Assembly (NCBI RefSeq): GCF_009765965.1
Contig: NZ_LMUL01000003.1
Span: 85,817-149,816 of the forward strand
DNA length: 64,000 nucleotides
Source of the DNA: Caulobacter sp. S45
GTDB lineage: Bacteria > Pseudomonadota > Alphaproteobacteria > Caulobacterales > Caulobacteraceae
Direction of reading: 5' to 3'
A model generated the notes under the pieces. It saw nothing but the letters and a program-made list of their open reading frames with translations, was not told where the DNA came from and did not search any database. Position numbers and translations under genes: made by a program. The stretch's first letter is position 1; each line of letters opens with the position of its first letter. This document shows positions 26,214 through 34,848 of the stretch, piece by piece.

Positions 26214-27152
26214 ATGACCGCCAAGTTGCGCCATTTCATCGACCTGTGGCGTCTGGACGCCGCCACCATCCGCGCTCTGCTGGACGAGGCCGCGCGCCGC
26301 AAGGCCGCGCGCGCGGGCTGGTCCCAGGGCCGCTCCGATCCGGACGCGCCCGCCGCCGGCCGCACCCTGGCGATGATCTTCGAGAAGAACTCGACCCGCA
26401 CCCGCTTCTCGTTCGATGCGGCCATGCGCCAGCTCGGCGGCCAGTCCATCATCGCCTCTGCGGGCGACATGCAACTCGGACGCGGCGAGCCCGTGGAGGA
26501 CACCGCGCGGGTGCTGTCGCGCATGGTCGACGCGGTGATGATCCGCGCCAAGCGCCATGACGACGTAGAGCTGTTCGCCCAGGCGGCCAGCGTGCCGGTG
26601 ATCAACGGCCTGACCGACCGCAGCCATCCCTGCCAGATCCTGGCCGACATCATGACCATCGAGGCGCATCGCCGTGCGCCCATCGCCGGCGCCACGCTGG
26701 CCTGGGTCGGGGATGGCAACAATGTCTGCGCCAGCCTGGTCCATGTGGCGGCCAAGCTCGACTTCACGCTGAAGATCGCCTGCCCGGTCGACTACCACCC
26801 GGACCTGATGGACCTGTCGCGGGCCGGCGAAGGCGCGCGAGTGGAGATCACCCACGACGCGCGCGCAGCGGTGGAGGGCGCGGACTGCGTGCTCACCGAT
26901 ACCTGGGTGTCCATGGGCGACGTCGACCACGACGAACGCATCCAGGCCTTCGAACCGTTCCAGGTGAACGAGGCGCTGATGCGGCTGGCTCACCGCGACG
27001 CCATCTTCCTGCACTGCCTGCCCGCCCATCGTGGGGAGGAAGTCACCGACGGCGTGCTCGACGGACCGCAGTCGCGTGTGCTGGACGAGGCGGAAAACCG
27101 CATCCACGCCCAGAAGGCCGTCCTGGCGTGGTGTTTCGGGGGCGTCATCTAG
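26214..27152 (+). CDS. argF: Ornithine carbamoyltransferase
   Basis: This 312-residue enzyme joins carbamoyl phosphate and ornithine to citrulline in arginine synthesis. The carbamoyl-phosphate site STRTR ([12 protein letters not shown]), the HPCQ motif, the ornithine-binding DTWVSMGD and the HCLPAHRG motif are all present, placing it with ornithine rather than aspartate carbamoyltransferases. ATG 26214 gives the usual family length; a longer open frame begins inside argD. It is transcribed with argD. Confidence 0.96.
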   Translation: MTAKLRHFIDLWRLDAATIRALLDEAARRKAARAGWSQGRSDPDAPAAGRTLAMIFEKNSTRTRFSFDAAMRQLGGQSIIASAGDMQLGRGEPVEDTARVLSRMVDAVMIRAKRHDDVELFAQAASVPVINGLTDRSHPCQILADIMTIEAHRRAPIAGATLAWVGDGNNVCASLVHVAAKLDFTLKIACPVDYHPDLMDLSRAGEGARVEITHDARAAVEGADCVLTDTWVSMGDVDHDERIQAFEPFQVNEALMRLAHRDAIFLHCLPAHRGEEVTDGVLDGPQSRVLDEAENRIHAQKAVLAWCFGGVI

Positions 27153-27206
27153 ACGTCGTCTTGGCGTTGCAATGCAAACCACGCCGTCGACCTGGATCGG
27201 GGCAGG

Positions 27207-27232
27207 ATTCTCGGCCCGAAACGGGCCAGAAT
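27207..27232. terminator. Strong hairpin downstream of argF
   Basis: An 11-bp stem with one bulged C (ATTCT+GGCCCG with CGGGCC+AGAAT, AAA loop) lies 55 bp after the argF stop. No T-tract follows. It may terminate or protect the argDF mRNA. Confidence 0.4.
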
Positions 27233-27361
27233 GCCACATCTATTGCGGTTCATCGCCACGTTTACCTATCCATCATCGATATGGAAGAGAGTGTCCGACA
27301 GGGTCCGGCACGAGTCGTACATTCAACCCGTCAGGACCAAGCCACTCCAGGGGCGTCACCG

Positions 27362-27559
27362 ATGACCGTCACTCCCGAACAGATCGAAGCCGAACACCAC
27401 GAAGCCCTGGCCTCGCTGAGCGATAGCCAGCGCCGCGCCATCGTGCGCCTGCAACAGGCCAAGCAGCGCACCGCCTTCAACGGCCGGCTGACCAACGAGA
27501 ACCTCCAGGTGATCTTCCAGGCCGAGGCCGAGTCGCTGACGCGCCAGCTGGCGGCGTAG
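27362..27559 (+). CDS. Short conserved-looking protein of unknown function (65 aa)
   Basis: This 65-residue, mostly helical, charged protein (MTVTPEQIEAEHHEALASL...QRRAIVRLQQAKQRTAF) has no signal peptide or membrane segment. ATG 27362 has a GGGG stretch about 10 nt upstream. Codon choice matches the neighbours, which supports it as a real gene. I recognise no family. It is separated from argF by 209 bp and ends 4 bp from the convergent ABC operon. Confidence 0.6.
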   Translation: MTVTPEQIEAEHHEALASLSDSQRRAIVRLQQAKQRTAFNGRLTNENLQVIFQAEAESLTRQLAA

Positions 27560-27563
27560 GCGA

Positions 27564-29120
27564 CTACCGCCCCCCGATCTCGGCCCCCAGCACCGCCGCC
27601 GCCTCGGCGGGGGTGCGCTTGTCCCGGTCGCGGTCCACCGACAGGTTGGCCGCGCGCATCCGATCCACCGGGATGGCGCCGATCAACGGCCTGAGCGCCG
27701 CCTTCAGCCTCTCATCCCCTACGCGTCGCGGCGAGATCAGGATCACCGCGTCGTAGGCAGGCGCAGCGCCCTTGGGATCGGTCAGGGTGATCAGGTGGTC
27801 GGCGACGATGCGGCCGTCCGACGAGAAGGCCGAGATCACGTCGGCCTCCCCATCCTTCAGCGCGCCGTACATGAAGGTCGGCTGGAACCGGCGCTCGGCC
27901 TTGAAGTCCAGGCCATAGGCCCGCTGGATCGCCCGCCATTCCGGCCGCGACAGGAACTCCAGGTCCGACCCCAAGGTGAGCGACCCCGCCCTGCCCGTCA
28001 GATCGGCCAGGGTGCGAACACCAAGGCTCGCCGCCCGATCGCGCTGCATCGCCAGGGCGTAGGCGTTCTCGAACCCGAGCGAGCCCAGCACCTCCACCCC
28101 GTACCGCGCTTTCAGCTCACGCCCGACCCGGGCCAGCAGTTCGGCGCGCGGCGGCGTGTCGGAATGACCCAGCACGTTGGTCCACAGCGTGCCGGAATAG
28201 TCCACGTAGACGTCGAGATCGTTGGCCGCCAGAGCCCGGAACGCGATCGCCGAGCCCAGGTCCGACCGCAGACTGGTCCGCGCCCCCGCATCGTGCAGGC
28301 GAGCTTCGATCAGGTCGGCCAGGATGTACTGTTCGGAGAAGTTCTTGGCGCCGATCACATAGGCCGGGCCGCCTACAGCCGGTGCGAAACGCGGGGCCAG
28401 CGCCAGGATCGCCCCCGCGACCAGTCCCGCCGCCCCGCCGATCAGCCGCCAGCGCGACCGCCGCGCCAGCCCGGTCTCGATCAGGGCCAACAGCTGGTCC
28501 ACGATCAGCGCCAGGGCGGCGGAGGCGGCGCACCCAAACAGCACCAACACCCAGTTCTCGGTCTGCAGGCCGGAGAAGATGTAGTCGCCCAGGCTGCTCC
28601 ATCCGACGGCGGTCGATAGGGTGGCCCCGCCGATCACCCAGACCGCCGCCGTCCGCACCCCGGCCATCATCACCGGCGCGGCCAGCGGAATCTCCACCTG
28701 GAACAGGCGTTGGGTGCGCGTCATGCCCACCCCGTCGGCCGCCTCGACCACCGCCGGGTCGAGCCCGGTCAGCCCCGTCACCCCGTTGCGCAGGATCGGC
28801 AGCAGGGCGTAGAGCGCCAACGCCAGCAGCGACGGCAGGAACCCCAGGGCGGGAAAGCCATGCCCGGTCAGCTTCAGCGCCAAGGCCGACAACGCCAGCA
28901 GCACCGGATAGAACAGAGCCAGCAGGGCCAGGCTGGGGATCGTCTGCACCAGGCTGGCCAAGGCCAGGACCGGCCACCGCACCCGAGGCGATCGCGCCGC
29001 CAGCAGGGCCAGTGGCAGGCCCACGGCCAGCCCCAGCACCAGGGCTGAGGCGCTCAGGATCACATGGCCGGCGAGATAGCCCGGCAGCAGCCCCCAGGCC
29101 TGGGCGATCTGACCGTTCAT
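27564..29120 (-). CDS. ABC transporter permease fused to osmoprotectant-type binding protein
   Basis: This 518-residue fusion has a permease domain at residues 1-235 of the OpuBB/ProW type (ASLVQTIPSLALLALFYP, the EAA-like loop VVEAADGVGMTRTQRLFQVEIPLA). After one more helix (about 225-245) comes an OpuAC-type substrate-binding domain (residues 250-518, VIGAKNFSEQYILADLIE and the later LTLGSDLEFLSRPEW). The family imports quaternary amines such as glycine betaine or choline. The C-terminal domain should sit in the periplasm. It overlaps the ATPase gene by ATGA. Confidence 0.9.
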   Translation of the reverse strand: MNGQIAQAWGLLPGYLAGHVILSASALVLGLAVGLPLALLAARSPRVRWPVLALASLVQTIPSLALLALFYPVLLALSALALKLTGHGFPALGFLPSLLALALYALLPILRNGVTGLTGLDPAVVEAADGVGMTRTQRLFQVEIPLAAPVMMAGVRTAAVWVIGGATLSTAVGWSSLGDYIFSGLQTENWVLVLFGCAASAALALIVDQLLALIETGLARRSRWRLIGGAAGLVAGAILALAPRFAPAVGGPAYVIGAKNFSEQYILADLIEARLHDAGARTSLRSDLGSAIAFRALAANDLDVYVDYSGTLWTNVLGHSDTPPRAELLARVGRELKARYGVEVLGSLGFENAYALAMQRDRAASLGVRTLADLTGRAGSLTLGSDLEFLSRPEWRAIQRAYGLDFKAERRFQPTFMYGALKDGEADVISAFSSDGRIVADHLITLTDPKGAAPAYDAVILISPRRVGDERLKAALRPLIGAIPVDRMRAANLSVDRDRDKRTPAEAAAVLGAEIGGR

Positions 29121-29929
29121 ACGCCCCGGACCAGGTCGAGGCCGGCCGGATCGCGGGCGCCCGGATCACGAGAGCTCAGGCGTTCGGCCACCCGCTCCGC
29201 CAGCCGGCGCGGGGCGTCCATCAGCTCGCGGACGTAGGGATCGACGTCCCCTGCGGCCAACTCGCCCGGCGTTCCGTTCGCCAGCAACCGTCCGTCCTTC
29301 ATCACCGCGATCCGATCCGCCAGCAGCACCGCCTCGGACACGTCGTGGGTGATCATCACCGTGGTCAGGCCGAGTTGTTCGTGCAGGCGGCGGTAGTCCT
29401 GTCCCAGGTCGGCGCGGATGATCGGGTCGAGCGCGCCGAACGCCTCGTCCAGCAGCACGATGGTCGCCTCGGCCGCAAGCGCCCGCGCGATCCCGACCCG
29501 CTGGCGCTGCCCTCCGGAGAGCGCGTCCGGTCGACGGCTCGCATAGGCGCGCGGCAGGCGCACCAGGTCCAGCAGTTCGTCCACCCGCCCGGCGATCCGC
29601 GCCGGCTCCCAACCCAGCAAGCGCGGGGTGACGCCGATATTCTCCGCCACGCTCAGGTGCGGAAACAGGCCCACCCCCTGGAACACGTAGCCGATACGGC
29701 GGCGCAGGATATGGGCCGGATCGGCGTCGGCGGGGCGGCCGTCGATCTGGACCGTCCCCGTATCGGGCTCCACTAGCCGATTGATGGTCTTGACCACCGT
29801 GCTCTTGCCCGAGCCGGACTCCCCGACGATAGCGAGGAAACCGCCCCTGGGCACATCCAGGCTGACATCGTCGACCGCCCGCGTGCGCCCGCCGTCGAAG
29901 GACTTGCAGACGTTGCGCAGGGCGATCAT
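29117..29929 (-). CDS. ABC transporter ATPase, OpuBA/ProV-like
   Basis: This 270-residue ATPase energises the fused permease encoded next to it. Walker A GESGSGKST, Q-loop YVFQGVGLFPH, signature LSGGQRQR, Walker B IVLLDEAFGALD and switch ITHDVSEA are intact. It lacks the C-terminal CBS pair of ProV, as in the short OpuBA forms. The stop overlaps the permease start (ATGA), and the class II aldolase stop lies 7 bp upstream, so it is within a continuous minus-strand operon. Confidence 0.93.
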   Translation of the reverse strand: MIALRNVCKSFDGGRTRAVDDVSLDVPRGGFLAIVGESGSGKSTVVKTINRLVEPDTGTVQIDGRPADADPAHILRRRIGYVFQGVGLFPHLSVAENIGVTPRLLGWEPARIAGRVDELLDLVRLPRAYASRRPDALSGGQRQRVGIARALAAEATIVLLDEAFGALDPIIRADLGQDYRRLHEQLGLTTVMITHDVSEAVLLADRIAVMKDGRLLANGTPGELAAGDVDPYVRELMDAPRRLAERVAERLSSRDPGARDPAGLDLVRGV

Positions 29930-29936
29930 GGGCGCC

Positions 29937-30587
29937 TCATATGGCTTGGCCGTAGCCTTTGAACTGGACGAACACCTCGCCCATCTGGTCGGCGTCCAGC
30001 AGCTTGGGGCCGCCGATGGCCAGCGTACCCCAATAGACGGCGGCCTGTTCCTCCACCTCCTCGGCGATGACCAGGGCCCGGTCGAGATTTGCGGCGGCGA
30101 CGATCTGGCCGTGGTTGGCCATCAGGCAGGCGTAGCCGCCCTCGAGCGCCTCGGCCACGTTTCGAGCCAGGGCGTCTGTGCCGAAGGTCGAATAGGGCGC
30201 CAGCGGCACGAAGCTCTTGCCCCCCACCGCGACCATGTAGTGCATCGCCGGGATCGGCTTGCCGGCGCAGGCAAGGATGGTGGCGTGGCGGGAATGGCAG
30301 TGGACCACCGCGTTCACGTCCGGTCGGCGGGCGTAGAGCCCCATGTGCATGCGCCACTCGCTGGACGGGCGGGACGCGTCGGCGCTGACCGCTCCGTCCA
30401 TATCCACGAAGACGACGCCGTCCACGGTCAGCTTGTCCGGCGCCACCCCGCTCGGCGTCACCAGCATGCCGGTCGCGAACCGGACGGAGACATTGCCCGA
30501 CGTCCCCCGATTCAGGCCGCGCTCGGCCATGGCCCGCGTCACCCGCACGATCTCCGCGCGCAGCTCGGCTTCGGTGGGCTCGCTCAT
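29937..30587 (-). CDS. Class II aldolase/adducin family protein (fuculose-phosphate aldolase-like)
   Basis: This 216-residue zinc aldolase fold protein has LNRGTSGNVSVR (phosphate-binding GNxS), VTPSGV, catalytic Glu in SSEWRMH, and the metal histidines HCHSRH and NHG. Members cleave L-fuculose-1-phosphate or ribulose-phosphate-type substrates or dehydrate methylthioribulose-1-phosphate; this one cannot be assigned. ATG 30587 overlaps the NlpC/P60 stop (ATGA). The combination with peptidases and an ABC importer is unusual. Confidence 0.88.
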   Translation of the reverse strand: MSEPTEAELRAEIVRVTRAMAERGLNRGTSGNVSVRFATGMLVTPSGVAPDKLTVDGVVFVDMDGAVSADASRPSSEWRMHMGLYARRPDVNAVVHCHSRHATILACAGKPIPAMHYMVAVGGKSFVPLAPYSTFGTDALARNVAEALEGGYACLMANHGQIVAAANLDRALVIAEEVEEQAAVYWGTLAIGGPKLLDADQMGEVFVQFKGYGQAI

Positions 30588-31435
30588 GACTCGTAGGCTC
30601 CGATCCGACGAAAGGCGGTGGGCGACCCGCCGCCCGCGGCCTCGATCCGCGAGACGGCTTCGGCCAAGGGCTCCACGGCGACCGCCATGTGGTGGGCGTT
30701 GGCGTGGATGAGACGCTGCGCGTCGAGCATCATGGCGACGTGGCCGCGCCAGAACACCAGGTCGTTGCGCACCAGATCGCCCTGCCCGGCCGGATGACCC
30801 ATTGCCGCCTGCATGTCGGTGTCGCGTGGCGCGACACGGCCGCAGGCGTAGAAGGCCTGCTGCACCAGACCCGAACAGTCCAGCCCCAACCCGTCGCGCC
30901 CACCCCACAGGTAGGGGACTTCCAGGAAACGCTCGGCGACACCGGCGGGGTCGGCGGCCCAGGTCCCCAGCGGGCTGAGGTGCTCGCGCACGATCCAGCC
31001 CGAACCGGCGATGCGCGCGAAACGCCCCTCTTCCGCCTCCACCGCGACCAGGGCGTTGATCGACAGGCGATGGCGCGGCGCGGTCTTGATCGACGGTTCG
31101 CTGAAGGCGTGGGCGCCGAGCGCGCAGACCCAGTGGGTCGGCGCGCCGAGGGTCTCACTCAAACCGGACTGCGGCGCCCAGCCGACATAGCCGTCCCGCT
31201 GGGCCCGGCCGAAACTCCAGCCGTCGCGGGTCTCCAGCACGTCGAAACGCTCGCCGAACACCAGCTGGTCCATCTGCTCGGCCTCGGGCGACGGCGTGCG
31301 GCGCAGGCCCAGCACCGACGCCGCGACCTGCCATTCCCGGGGCGCGACGTAGCGAGGCGCCGCGACGAGGCCCTCCAGGGCGATATCCGCCACGCCGTGG
31401 TTGGCCAGGGTCAGGCGGGGGTCGAGGCCGCTCAC
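30584..31435 (-). CDS. NlpC/P60 family cell-wall peptidase with SH3-like domains
   Basis: This 283-residue protein has two N-terminal bacterial SH3-like segments (residues 30-150) followed by a C40 peptidase domain with catalytic Cys in LDCSGLVQ and His in WRGHVAMML. The pattern resembles the gamma-D-glutamyl-L-diamino acid endopeptidases (YkfC type) that trim muropeptides. No signal peptide is visible, which favours cytoplasmic recycling. Start GTG 31435 overlaps the aminopeptidase stop (GTGA); a longer frame is only antisense. Pairing with an M17 aminopeptidase fits stepwise peptide breakdown. Confidence 0.9.
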   Translation of the reverse strand: MSGLDPRLTLANHGVADIALEGLVAAPRYVAPREWQVAASVLGLRRTPSPEAEQMDQLVFGERFDVLETRDGWSFGRAQRDGYVGWAPQSGLSETLGAPTHWVCALGAHAFSEPSIKTAPRHRLSINALVAVEAEEGRFARIAGSGWIVREHLSPLGTWAADPAGVAERFLEVPYLWGGRDGLGLDCSGLVQQAFYACGRVAPRDTDMQAAMGHPAGQGDLVRNDLVFWRGHVAMMLDAQRLIHANAHHMAVAVEPLAEAVSRIEAAGGGSPTAFRRIGAYES

Positions 31436-32853
31436 GCCGCGCCGCCGTAGCGGGTCTGCAGCAGCTGGAACAGGGCGCGGATCGCCTGCGCCTCGCCGCC
31501 GACCGCGAAGCCCGGCCGCTTGCGCGGGTTCCAGCCGAAGATGTCCAGGTGCAGCCAGACGCCGGTCGCGGGAGCGAAGCGCTTCAGGAACAGGGCGGCG
31601 GTGATCGAGCCCGCCTGGGCCCAGGCGTCGGGATCGTTCTTCAGGTCGGCCACATCGCTGTCCAGCGACGCCTCGTAACCCGCCCACAGCGGCAAGCGCC
31701 AGAGCGGGTCGCCGACAGCGCGCGCGGCGTCCGCCAGATCGGCCGCCAGCGCCTCGTCGTCGGTGTAGAAGGGCGGCACGTCGGGCCCGAGCGCGACGCG
31801 CGCGGCGCCGGTCAGGGTAGCGAGATCGATGGTCAGCGCGGGCTCCAGCTCGCCGGCGCGGGTCAGGGCGTCGGCCAGGATCAGCCGGCCCTCCGCATCG
31901 GTGTTGCCGACCTCCACCGACAGGCCGGCGCGGGTCTCCAGCACGTCGCCCGGCCGCATGGCGTCGCCGGAGATGGCGTTCTCCACCACCGGCAGCAGCA
32001 CCGTCAGCCGTATCGGCAGGCCGGCGTCCATCACCATGCGGCCCAACGCCAGGGCGTGGGCGGCGCCGCCCATGTCCTTCTTCATCAGCCGCATACCGGA
32101 GGAGGGCTTGATGTCCAGGCCGCCGGTGTCGAACACCACGCCCTTGCCGACCAGGGCGATGCGAGGCGCGGTCTCATCCGCCCCAGGTCCGCTCCAGTCC
32201 AGCTCGATCAAACGCGGCGCGCGGGCCGCGACCGCCGCACGGCCCACGGCGTGGATCGCCGGATACCCGGCCTCCAGCAAGTCGTCGCCCGTGGTGACGC
32301 TGATCCGGGCGCCGTAGGCCTCGGCCACCTCGCGGGCGATGGTCTCGATCTGCAGCGGCCCTAGATCGTTGGCCGGAGTGTTGATCATGTCGCGCGCCAA
32401 CGCCGTCGAATGGACGATGCGGCGCAAAGTTGGAATATCGGCGGATTGCGAGATCACCAGGCGCGGGCGCGGCTTGCCCCTTGCGGCCTGGTAACGGTCG
32501 AAGACATAGCTGCCGAGACCCCAGGCCAGGGCCGCCGCCGACGCCTCCGACGCTCCGGCCCCCTCCAGCACGTAGTCGCCGGCCGGCAGCTTCGCCGGCA
32601 AGGCGCGCAGGACGTTCGGCGCGTCGCCCCTGCCGATCCCGGCGAGCACCCGCACCAGTCCGCCCTGGGCGTCGCTCAGCAGCAGGACGGACCCGCCCTC
32701 GCCCTTGAAGCCTTCACGCGTCGCCAGGGCCTTGGCGGCCGATCCCGCCGCCCCCAGCGCGACGTCCAGATCAATGGACGCGACCAGCTGGATCGGGATC
32801 GGCGCTGTCGCGACTTCGGCGGCGATCAGGACTTCGGATGCATCGTGGGACAC
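31432..32853 (-). CDS. M17 leucyl aminopeptidase family protein
   Basis: This 473-residue cytosolic di-metal aminopeptidase has the M17 signature NTDAEGRL, VGKGVVFDTGGLDIKPS with metal-binding Lys and Asp, and MKKDMGGAAHAL. The N-terminal domain is shorter and diverged from E. coli PepA, as in the YpdE/PepB-like group often paired with NlpC/P60. It starts at GTG 32853 after GGGAGG. It is the first gene of the five-gene minus-strand operon ending in the ABC permease, divergent from the TadD-like gene. Confidence 0.93.
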   Translation of the reverse strand: MSHDASEVLIAAEVATAPIPIQLVASIDLDVALGAAGSAAKALATREGFKGEGGSVLLLSDAQGGLVRVLAGIGRGDAPNVLRALPAKLPAGDYVLEGAGASEASAAALAWGLGSYVFDRYQAARGKPRPRLVISQSADIPTLRRIVHSTALARDMINTPANDLGPLQIETIAREVAEAYGARISVTTGDDLLEAGYPAIHAVGRAAVAARAPRLIELDWSGPGADETAPRIALVGKGVVFDTGGLDIKPSSGMRLMKKDMGGAAHALALGRMVMDAGLPIRLTVLLPVVENAISGDAMRPGDVLETRAGLSVEVGNTDAEGRLILADALTRAGELEPALTIDLATLTGAARVALGPDVPPFYTDDEALAADLADAARAVGDPLWRLPLWAGYEASLDSDVADLKNDPDAWAQAGSITAALFLKRFAPATGVWLHLDIFGWNPRKRPGFAVGGEAQAIRALFQLLQTRYGGAA

Positions 32854-32890
32854 GTACGCGGACCTCCCGCCGGCGGTCCGGCGATCATGC

Positions 32891-32906
32891 TTAACGCTTG
32901 GTTGAC
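32891..32906 (+). promoter_or_regulatory. CtrA-like box upstream of tadD-like gene
   Basis: TTAA-N7-TTGAC, one mismatch from the Caulobacter CtrA box TTAA-N7-TTAAC and overlapping a -35-like TTGACG, lies 50 bp upstream of the TPR gene. The orientation fits rightward transcription. Confidence 0.4.
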
Positions 32907-32955
32907 GCCGACGAGCGAGACTGCGGCTCGTCGGACACCGACCAGGATCACCCAG

Positions 32956-33816
32956 ATGTGTCGCAAGCCTTTGCGAACCGCAACCGCTCTCACCGCCCTG
33001 CTGGGCTCGATCGCCCTCGCGGCTCCCGCCTCGGCGTGGCCGTTCGCCGCCAAACCGGCGGCTTCCACGCCCCCCGCCGCCGCGCCCGCGAGCAAGGCGA
33101 CGACGCCGGCGGACGACGGTCCCAAGAAGGCCTCACCCCAGGAGCGCGCCGCCGCCGAACGGATGGACCCCTTGGCGCGATCGGTGTTCTGGGCCCACGA
33201 GGCCAACCAGGACCTCACCGACGCCCAGGCCTGGGTCTCGCTCGCCGCCAGCCTGCGCGCGCTCGGCCGTTATCAGGAGGCGGGGGAGTCGGTCGACAAG
33301 GTGTTGGTGCTCTACCCCGCCAACCTCGACGCCCTGCTGGAAAAGGCCCGCGACCATATCGGCGCGGGCAAGGGCTTCTACGCCCTGGACCCGCTGCGCA
33401 AGGCCGAGGCCGCCGCGCCCAGGGACTGGCGGGTCTATTCGCTGATGGCGGTCGCGCGCGAGCAGAACCGGCAGCCGGACGAGGCCCACGCCGCCTACGA
33501 GCAGGCGTTGGTCCTGTCGCCGGATAATCCTGGGGTGCTTTCGAACCTCGGGCTCTGGTACGCCAGCCACGGTCAGCGCGCCGAGGCGGAGACCTATCTG
33601 CGTCGCGCCGCCGCCCAACCCACCGCCACCGCCCAGGAGCGCCAGAACCTGGCGCTGGTGCTGGGCATGGAAGGCCGGCTTGCCGAGGCCGAGCGGCTGA
33701 TGCGCGAGGACCTGCCCCCCGACGTCGCCGACGCCAACCTGGCCTATCTGCGCGAGGCGTCAAAGACCGGCGGCCATGGCCTGCTCCCGCCGGGTCCGAT
33801 GGCCCAGGCGCGCTAG
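32956..33816 (+). CDS. TadD-like TPR protein
   Basis: This 286-residue exported protein has a signal peptide (cleavage after PASA, about residue 28), a proline/alanine linker, then at least four tetratricopeptide repeats (LAASLRALGRYQEAGESVDK; DALLEKARDHIGAGK; MAVAREQNRQPDEAHAAY; LGLWYASHGQRAEAETYLRR). In Tad pilus loci the TPR protein TadD is a periplasmic or outer-membrane factor for secretin assembly. It is convergent with tadC, which together with its fold supports that role. A CtrA-like box lies upstream. Confidence 0.85.
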   Translation: MCRKPLRTATALTALLGSIALAAPASAWPFAAKPAASTPPAAAPASKATTPADDGPKKASPQERAAAERMDPLARSVFWAHEANQDLTDAQAWVSLAASLRALGRYQEAGESVDKVLVLYPANLDALLEKARDHIGAGKGFYALDPLRKAEAAAPRDWRVYSLMAVAREQNRQPDEAHAAYEQALVLSPDNPGVLSNLGLWYASHGQRAEAETYLRRAAAQPTATAQERQNLALVLGMEGRLAEAERLMREDLPPDVADANLAYLREASKTGGHGLLPPGPMAQAR

Positions 33817-33837
33817 GCTACATCACACCCTAGGCGG

Positions 33838-34839
33838 TCATTTTCCGGGCGTGGCCGAAGCGGCCGCATGGTTGTGTTTCTGGGTGTCCTGCACCTTGAT
33901 GATCGCCGGCCCCAGGATGACGATGAACAGCACCGGCAGGAAGAACAAGATCATCGGCACGGTCAGCTTGGCCGGCAGCTGCGCCGCCTTCTTCTCCGCC
34001 GCCGCAATCCGCATCTCGCGATTCTCCTTGGCCATGACCCGTAACGCGCTGCCGAGCGGCGTGCCGTAGCGTTCGGCCTGGATCATAGCGGTCACCACGG
34101 CTTTCACCCCCGGATGGCCGGTGCGTCGGGCGAGCCCTTCGTAGGCCATACGACGCTCGGGCAGGTAGCTGAGTTCGGCGGTGAGCAGGGCCAGTTCTTC
34201 CGCCAGTTCGATCGAGCTTGCGCCGATTTCGGCGCCCACCTTCTGGATGGCGGCCTCGATCGACATGCCCGATTCCACGCAGATCAGCAGCAGGTCCAGC
34301 GCATCCGGGAACACGGCCATGATCGAGGCCTGCCGCTTGCCGATGCGATTCTGGAGATAGAGGTTGGGCGCGTAGTAGCCGCCCACGAATAGGGCGGCGA
34401 CGGCGACGAAGCGCACCTGCGTCGTCCAATGGGTGGCGTGCAGCACGAATAGATACAGCGCCGCCAGCACCGCCAGGATGAACGGCATCAACAGGCGGAA
34501 GAAGTAGAAGGTGGAGATCGGCCGGGGACCGCGCAGGCCCGCCCGGGCCAGCTTGTCCACGACCTTGGGGTCTTCCAGCAGCTTGTTGAGCTGGAATCGA
34601 TCCACGACCTTCTTGGCTAGGCTCTCGTCCACATGGCGCAGGCTGCCGTCGCGGATCTGCTGGCGGGAACGCCGGCGAAGCTCCTCGCGCCGGTTGGCGA
34701 CCGACTTCAACCGGCCTTCCAGCTTGTCGCCGCGGAGCAGGGGCGCAGCCAGGGTGGCGACGGTGCCGAAACAGACCATGGCGGTGGCTGCCGCCATGAT
34801 GTTGAGCGGGTTGTCCAGAAGGCTGACGGGATCGAACAT
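33838..34839 (-). CDS. tadC: Tad pilus inner-membrane platform protein TadC
   Basis: This 333-residue GspF-type protein (cpaH of Caulobacter) is one of two platform proteins on which the CpaF ATPase acts. It has an N-terminal helix, a cytoplasmic region with the T2SSF domain (PDALDLLLICVESGMSIEAA, residues about 175-200), and paired helices at 115-155 and near the C-terminus. It is the last gene of the minus-strand cpa operon, 9 bp after tadB. Confidence 0.93.
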   Translation of the reverse strand: MFDPVSLLDNPLNIMAAATAMVCFGTVATLAAPLLRGDKLEGRLKSVANRREELRRRSRQQIRDGSLRHVDESLAKKVVDRFQLNKLLEDPKVVDKLARAGLRGPRPISTFYFFRLLMPFILAVLAALYLFVLHATHWTTQVRFVAVAALFVGGYYAPNLYLQNRIGKRQASIMAVFPDALDLLLICVESGMSIEAAIQKVGAEIGASSIELAEELALLTAELSYLPERRMAYEGLARRTGHPGVKAVVTAMIQAERYGTPLGSALRVMAKENREMRIAAAEKKAAQLPAKLTVPMILFFLPVLFIVILGPAIIKVQDTQKHNHAAASATPGK

Positions 34840-34848
34840 CTCGCGCCC

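Noticed and set aside
27173-27361. Riboswitch-like leader before the 65-aa gene
   Set aside because: Only a single strong hairpin was found, closer to argF; no conserved aptamer core was recognised.
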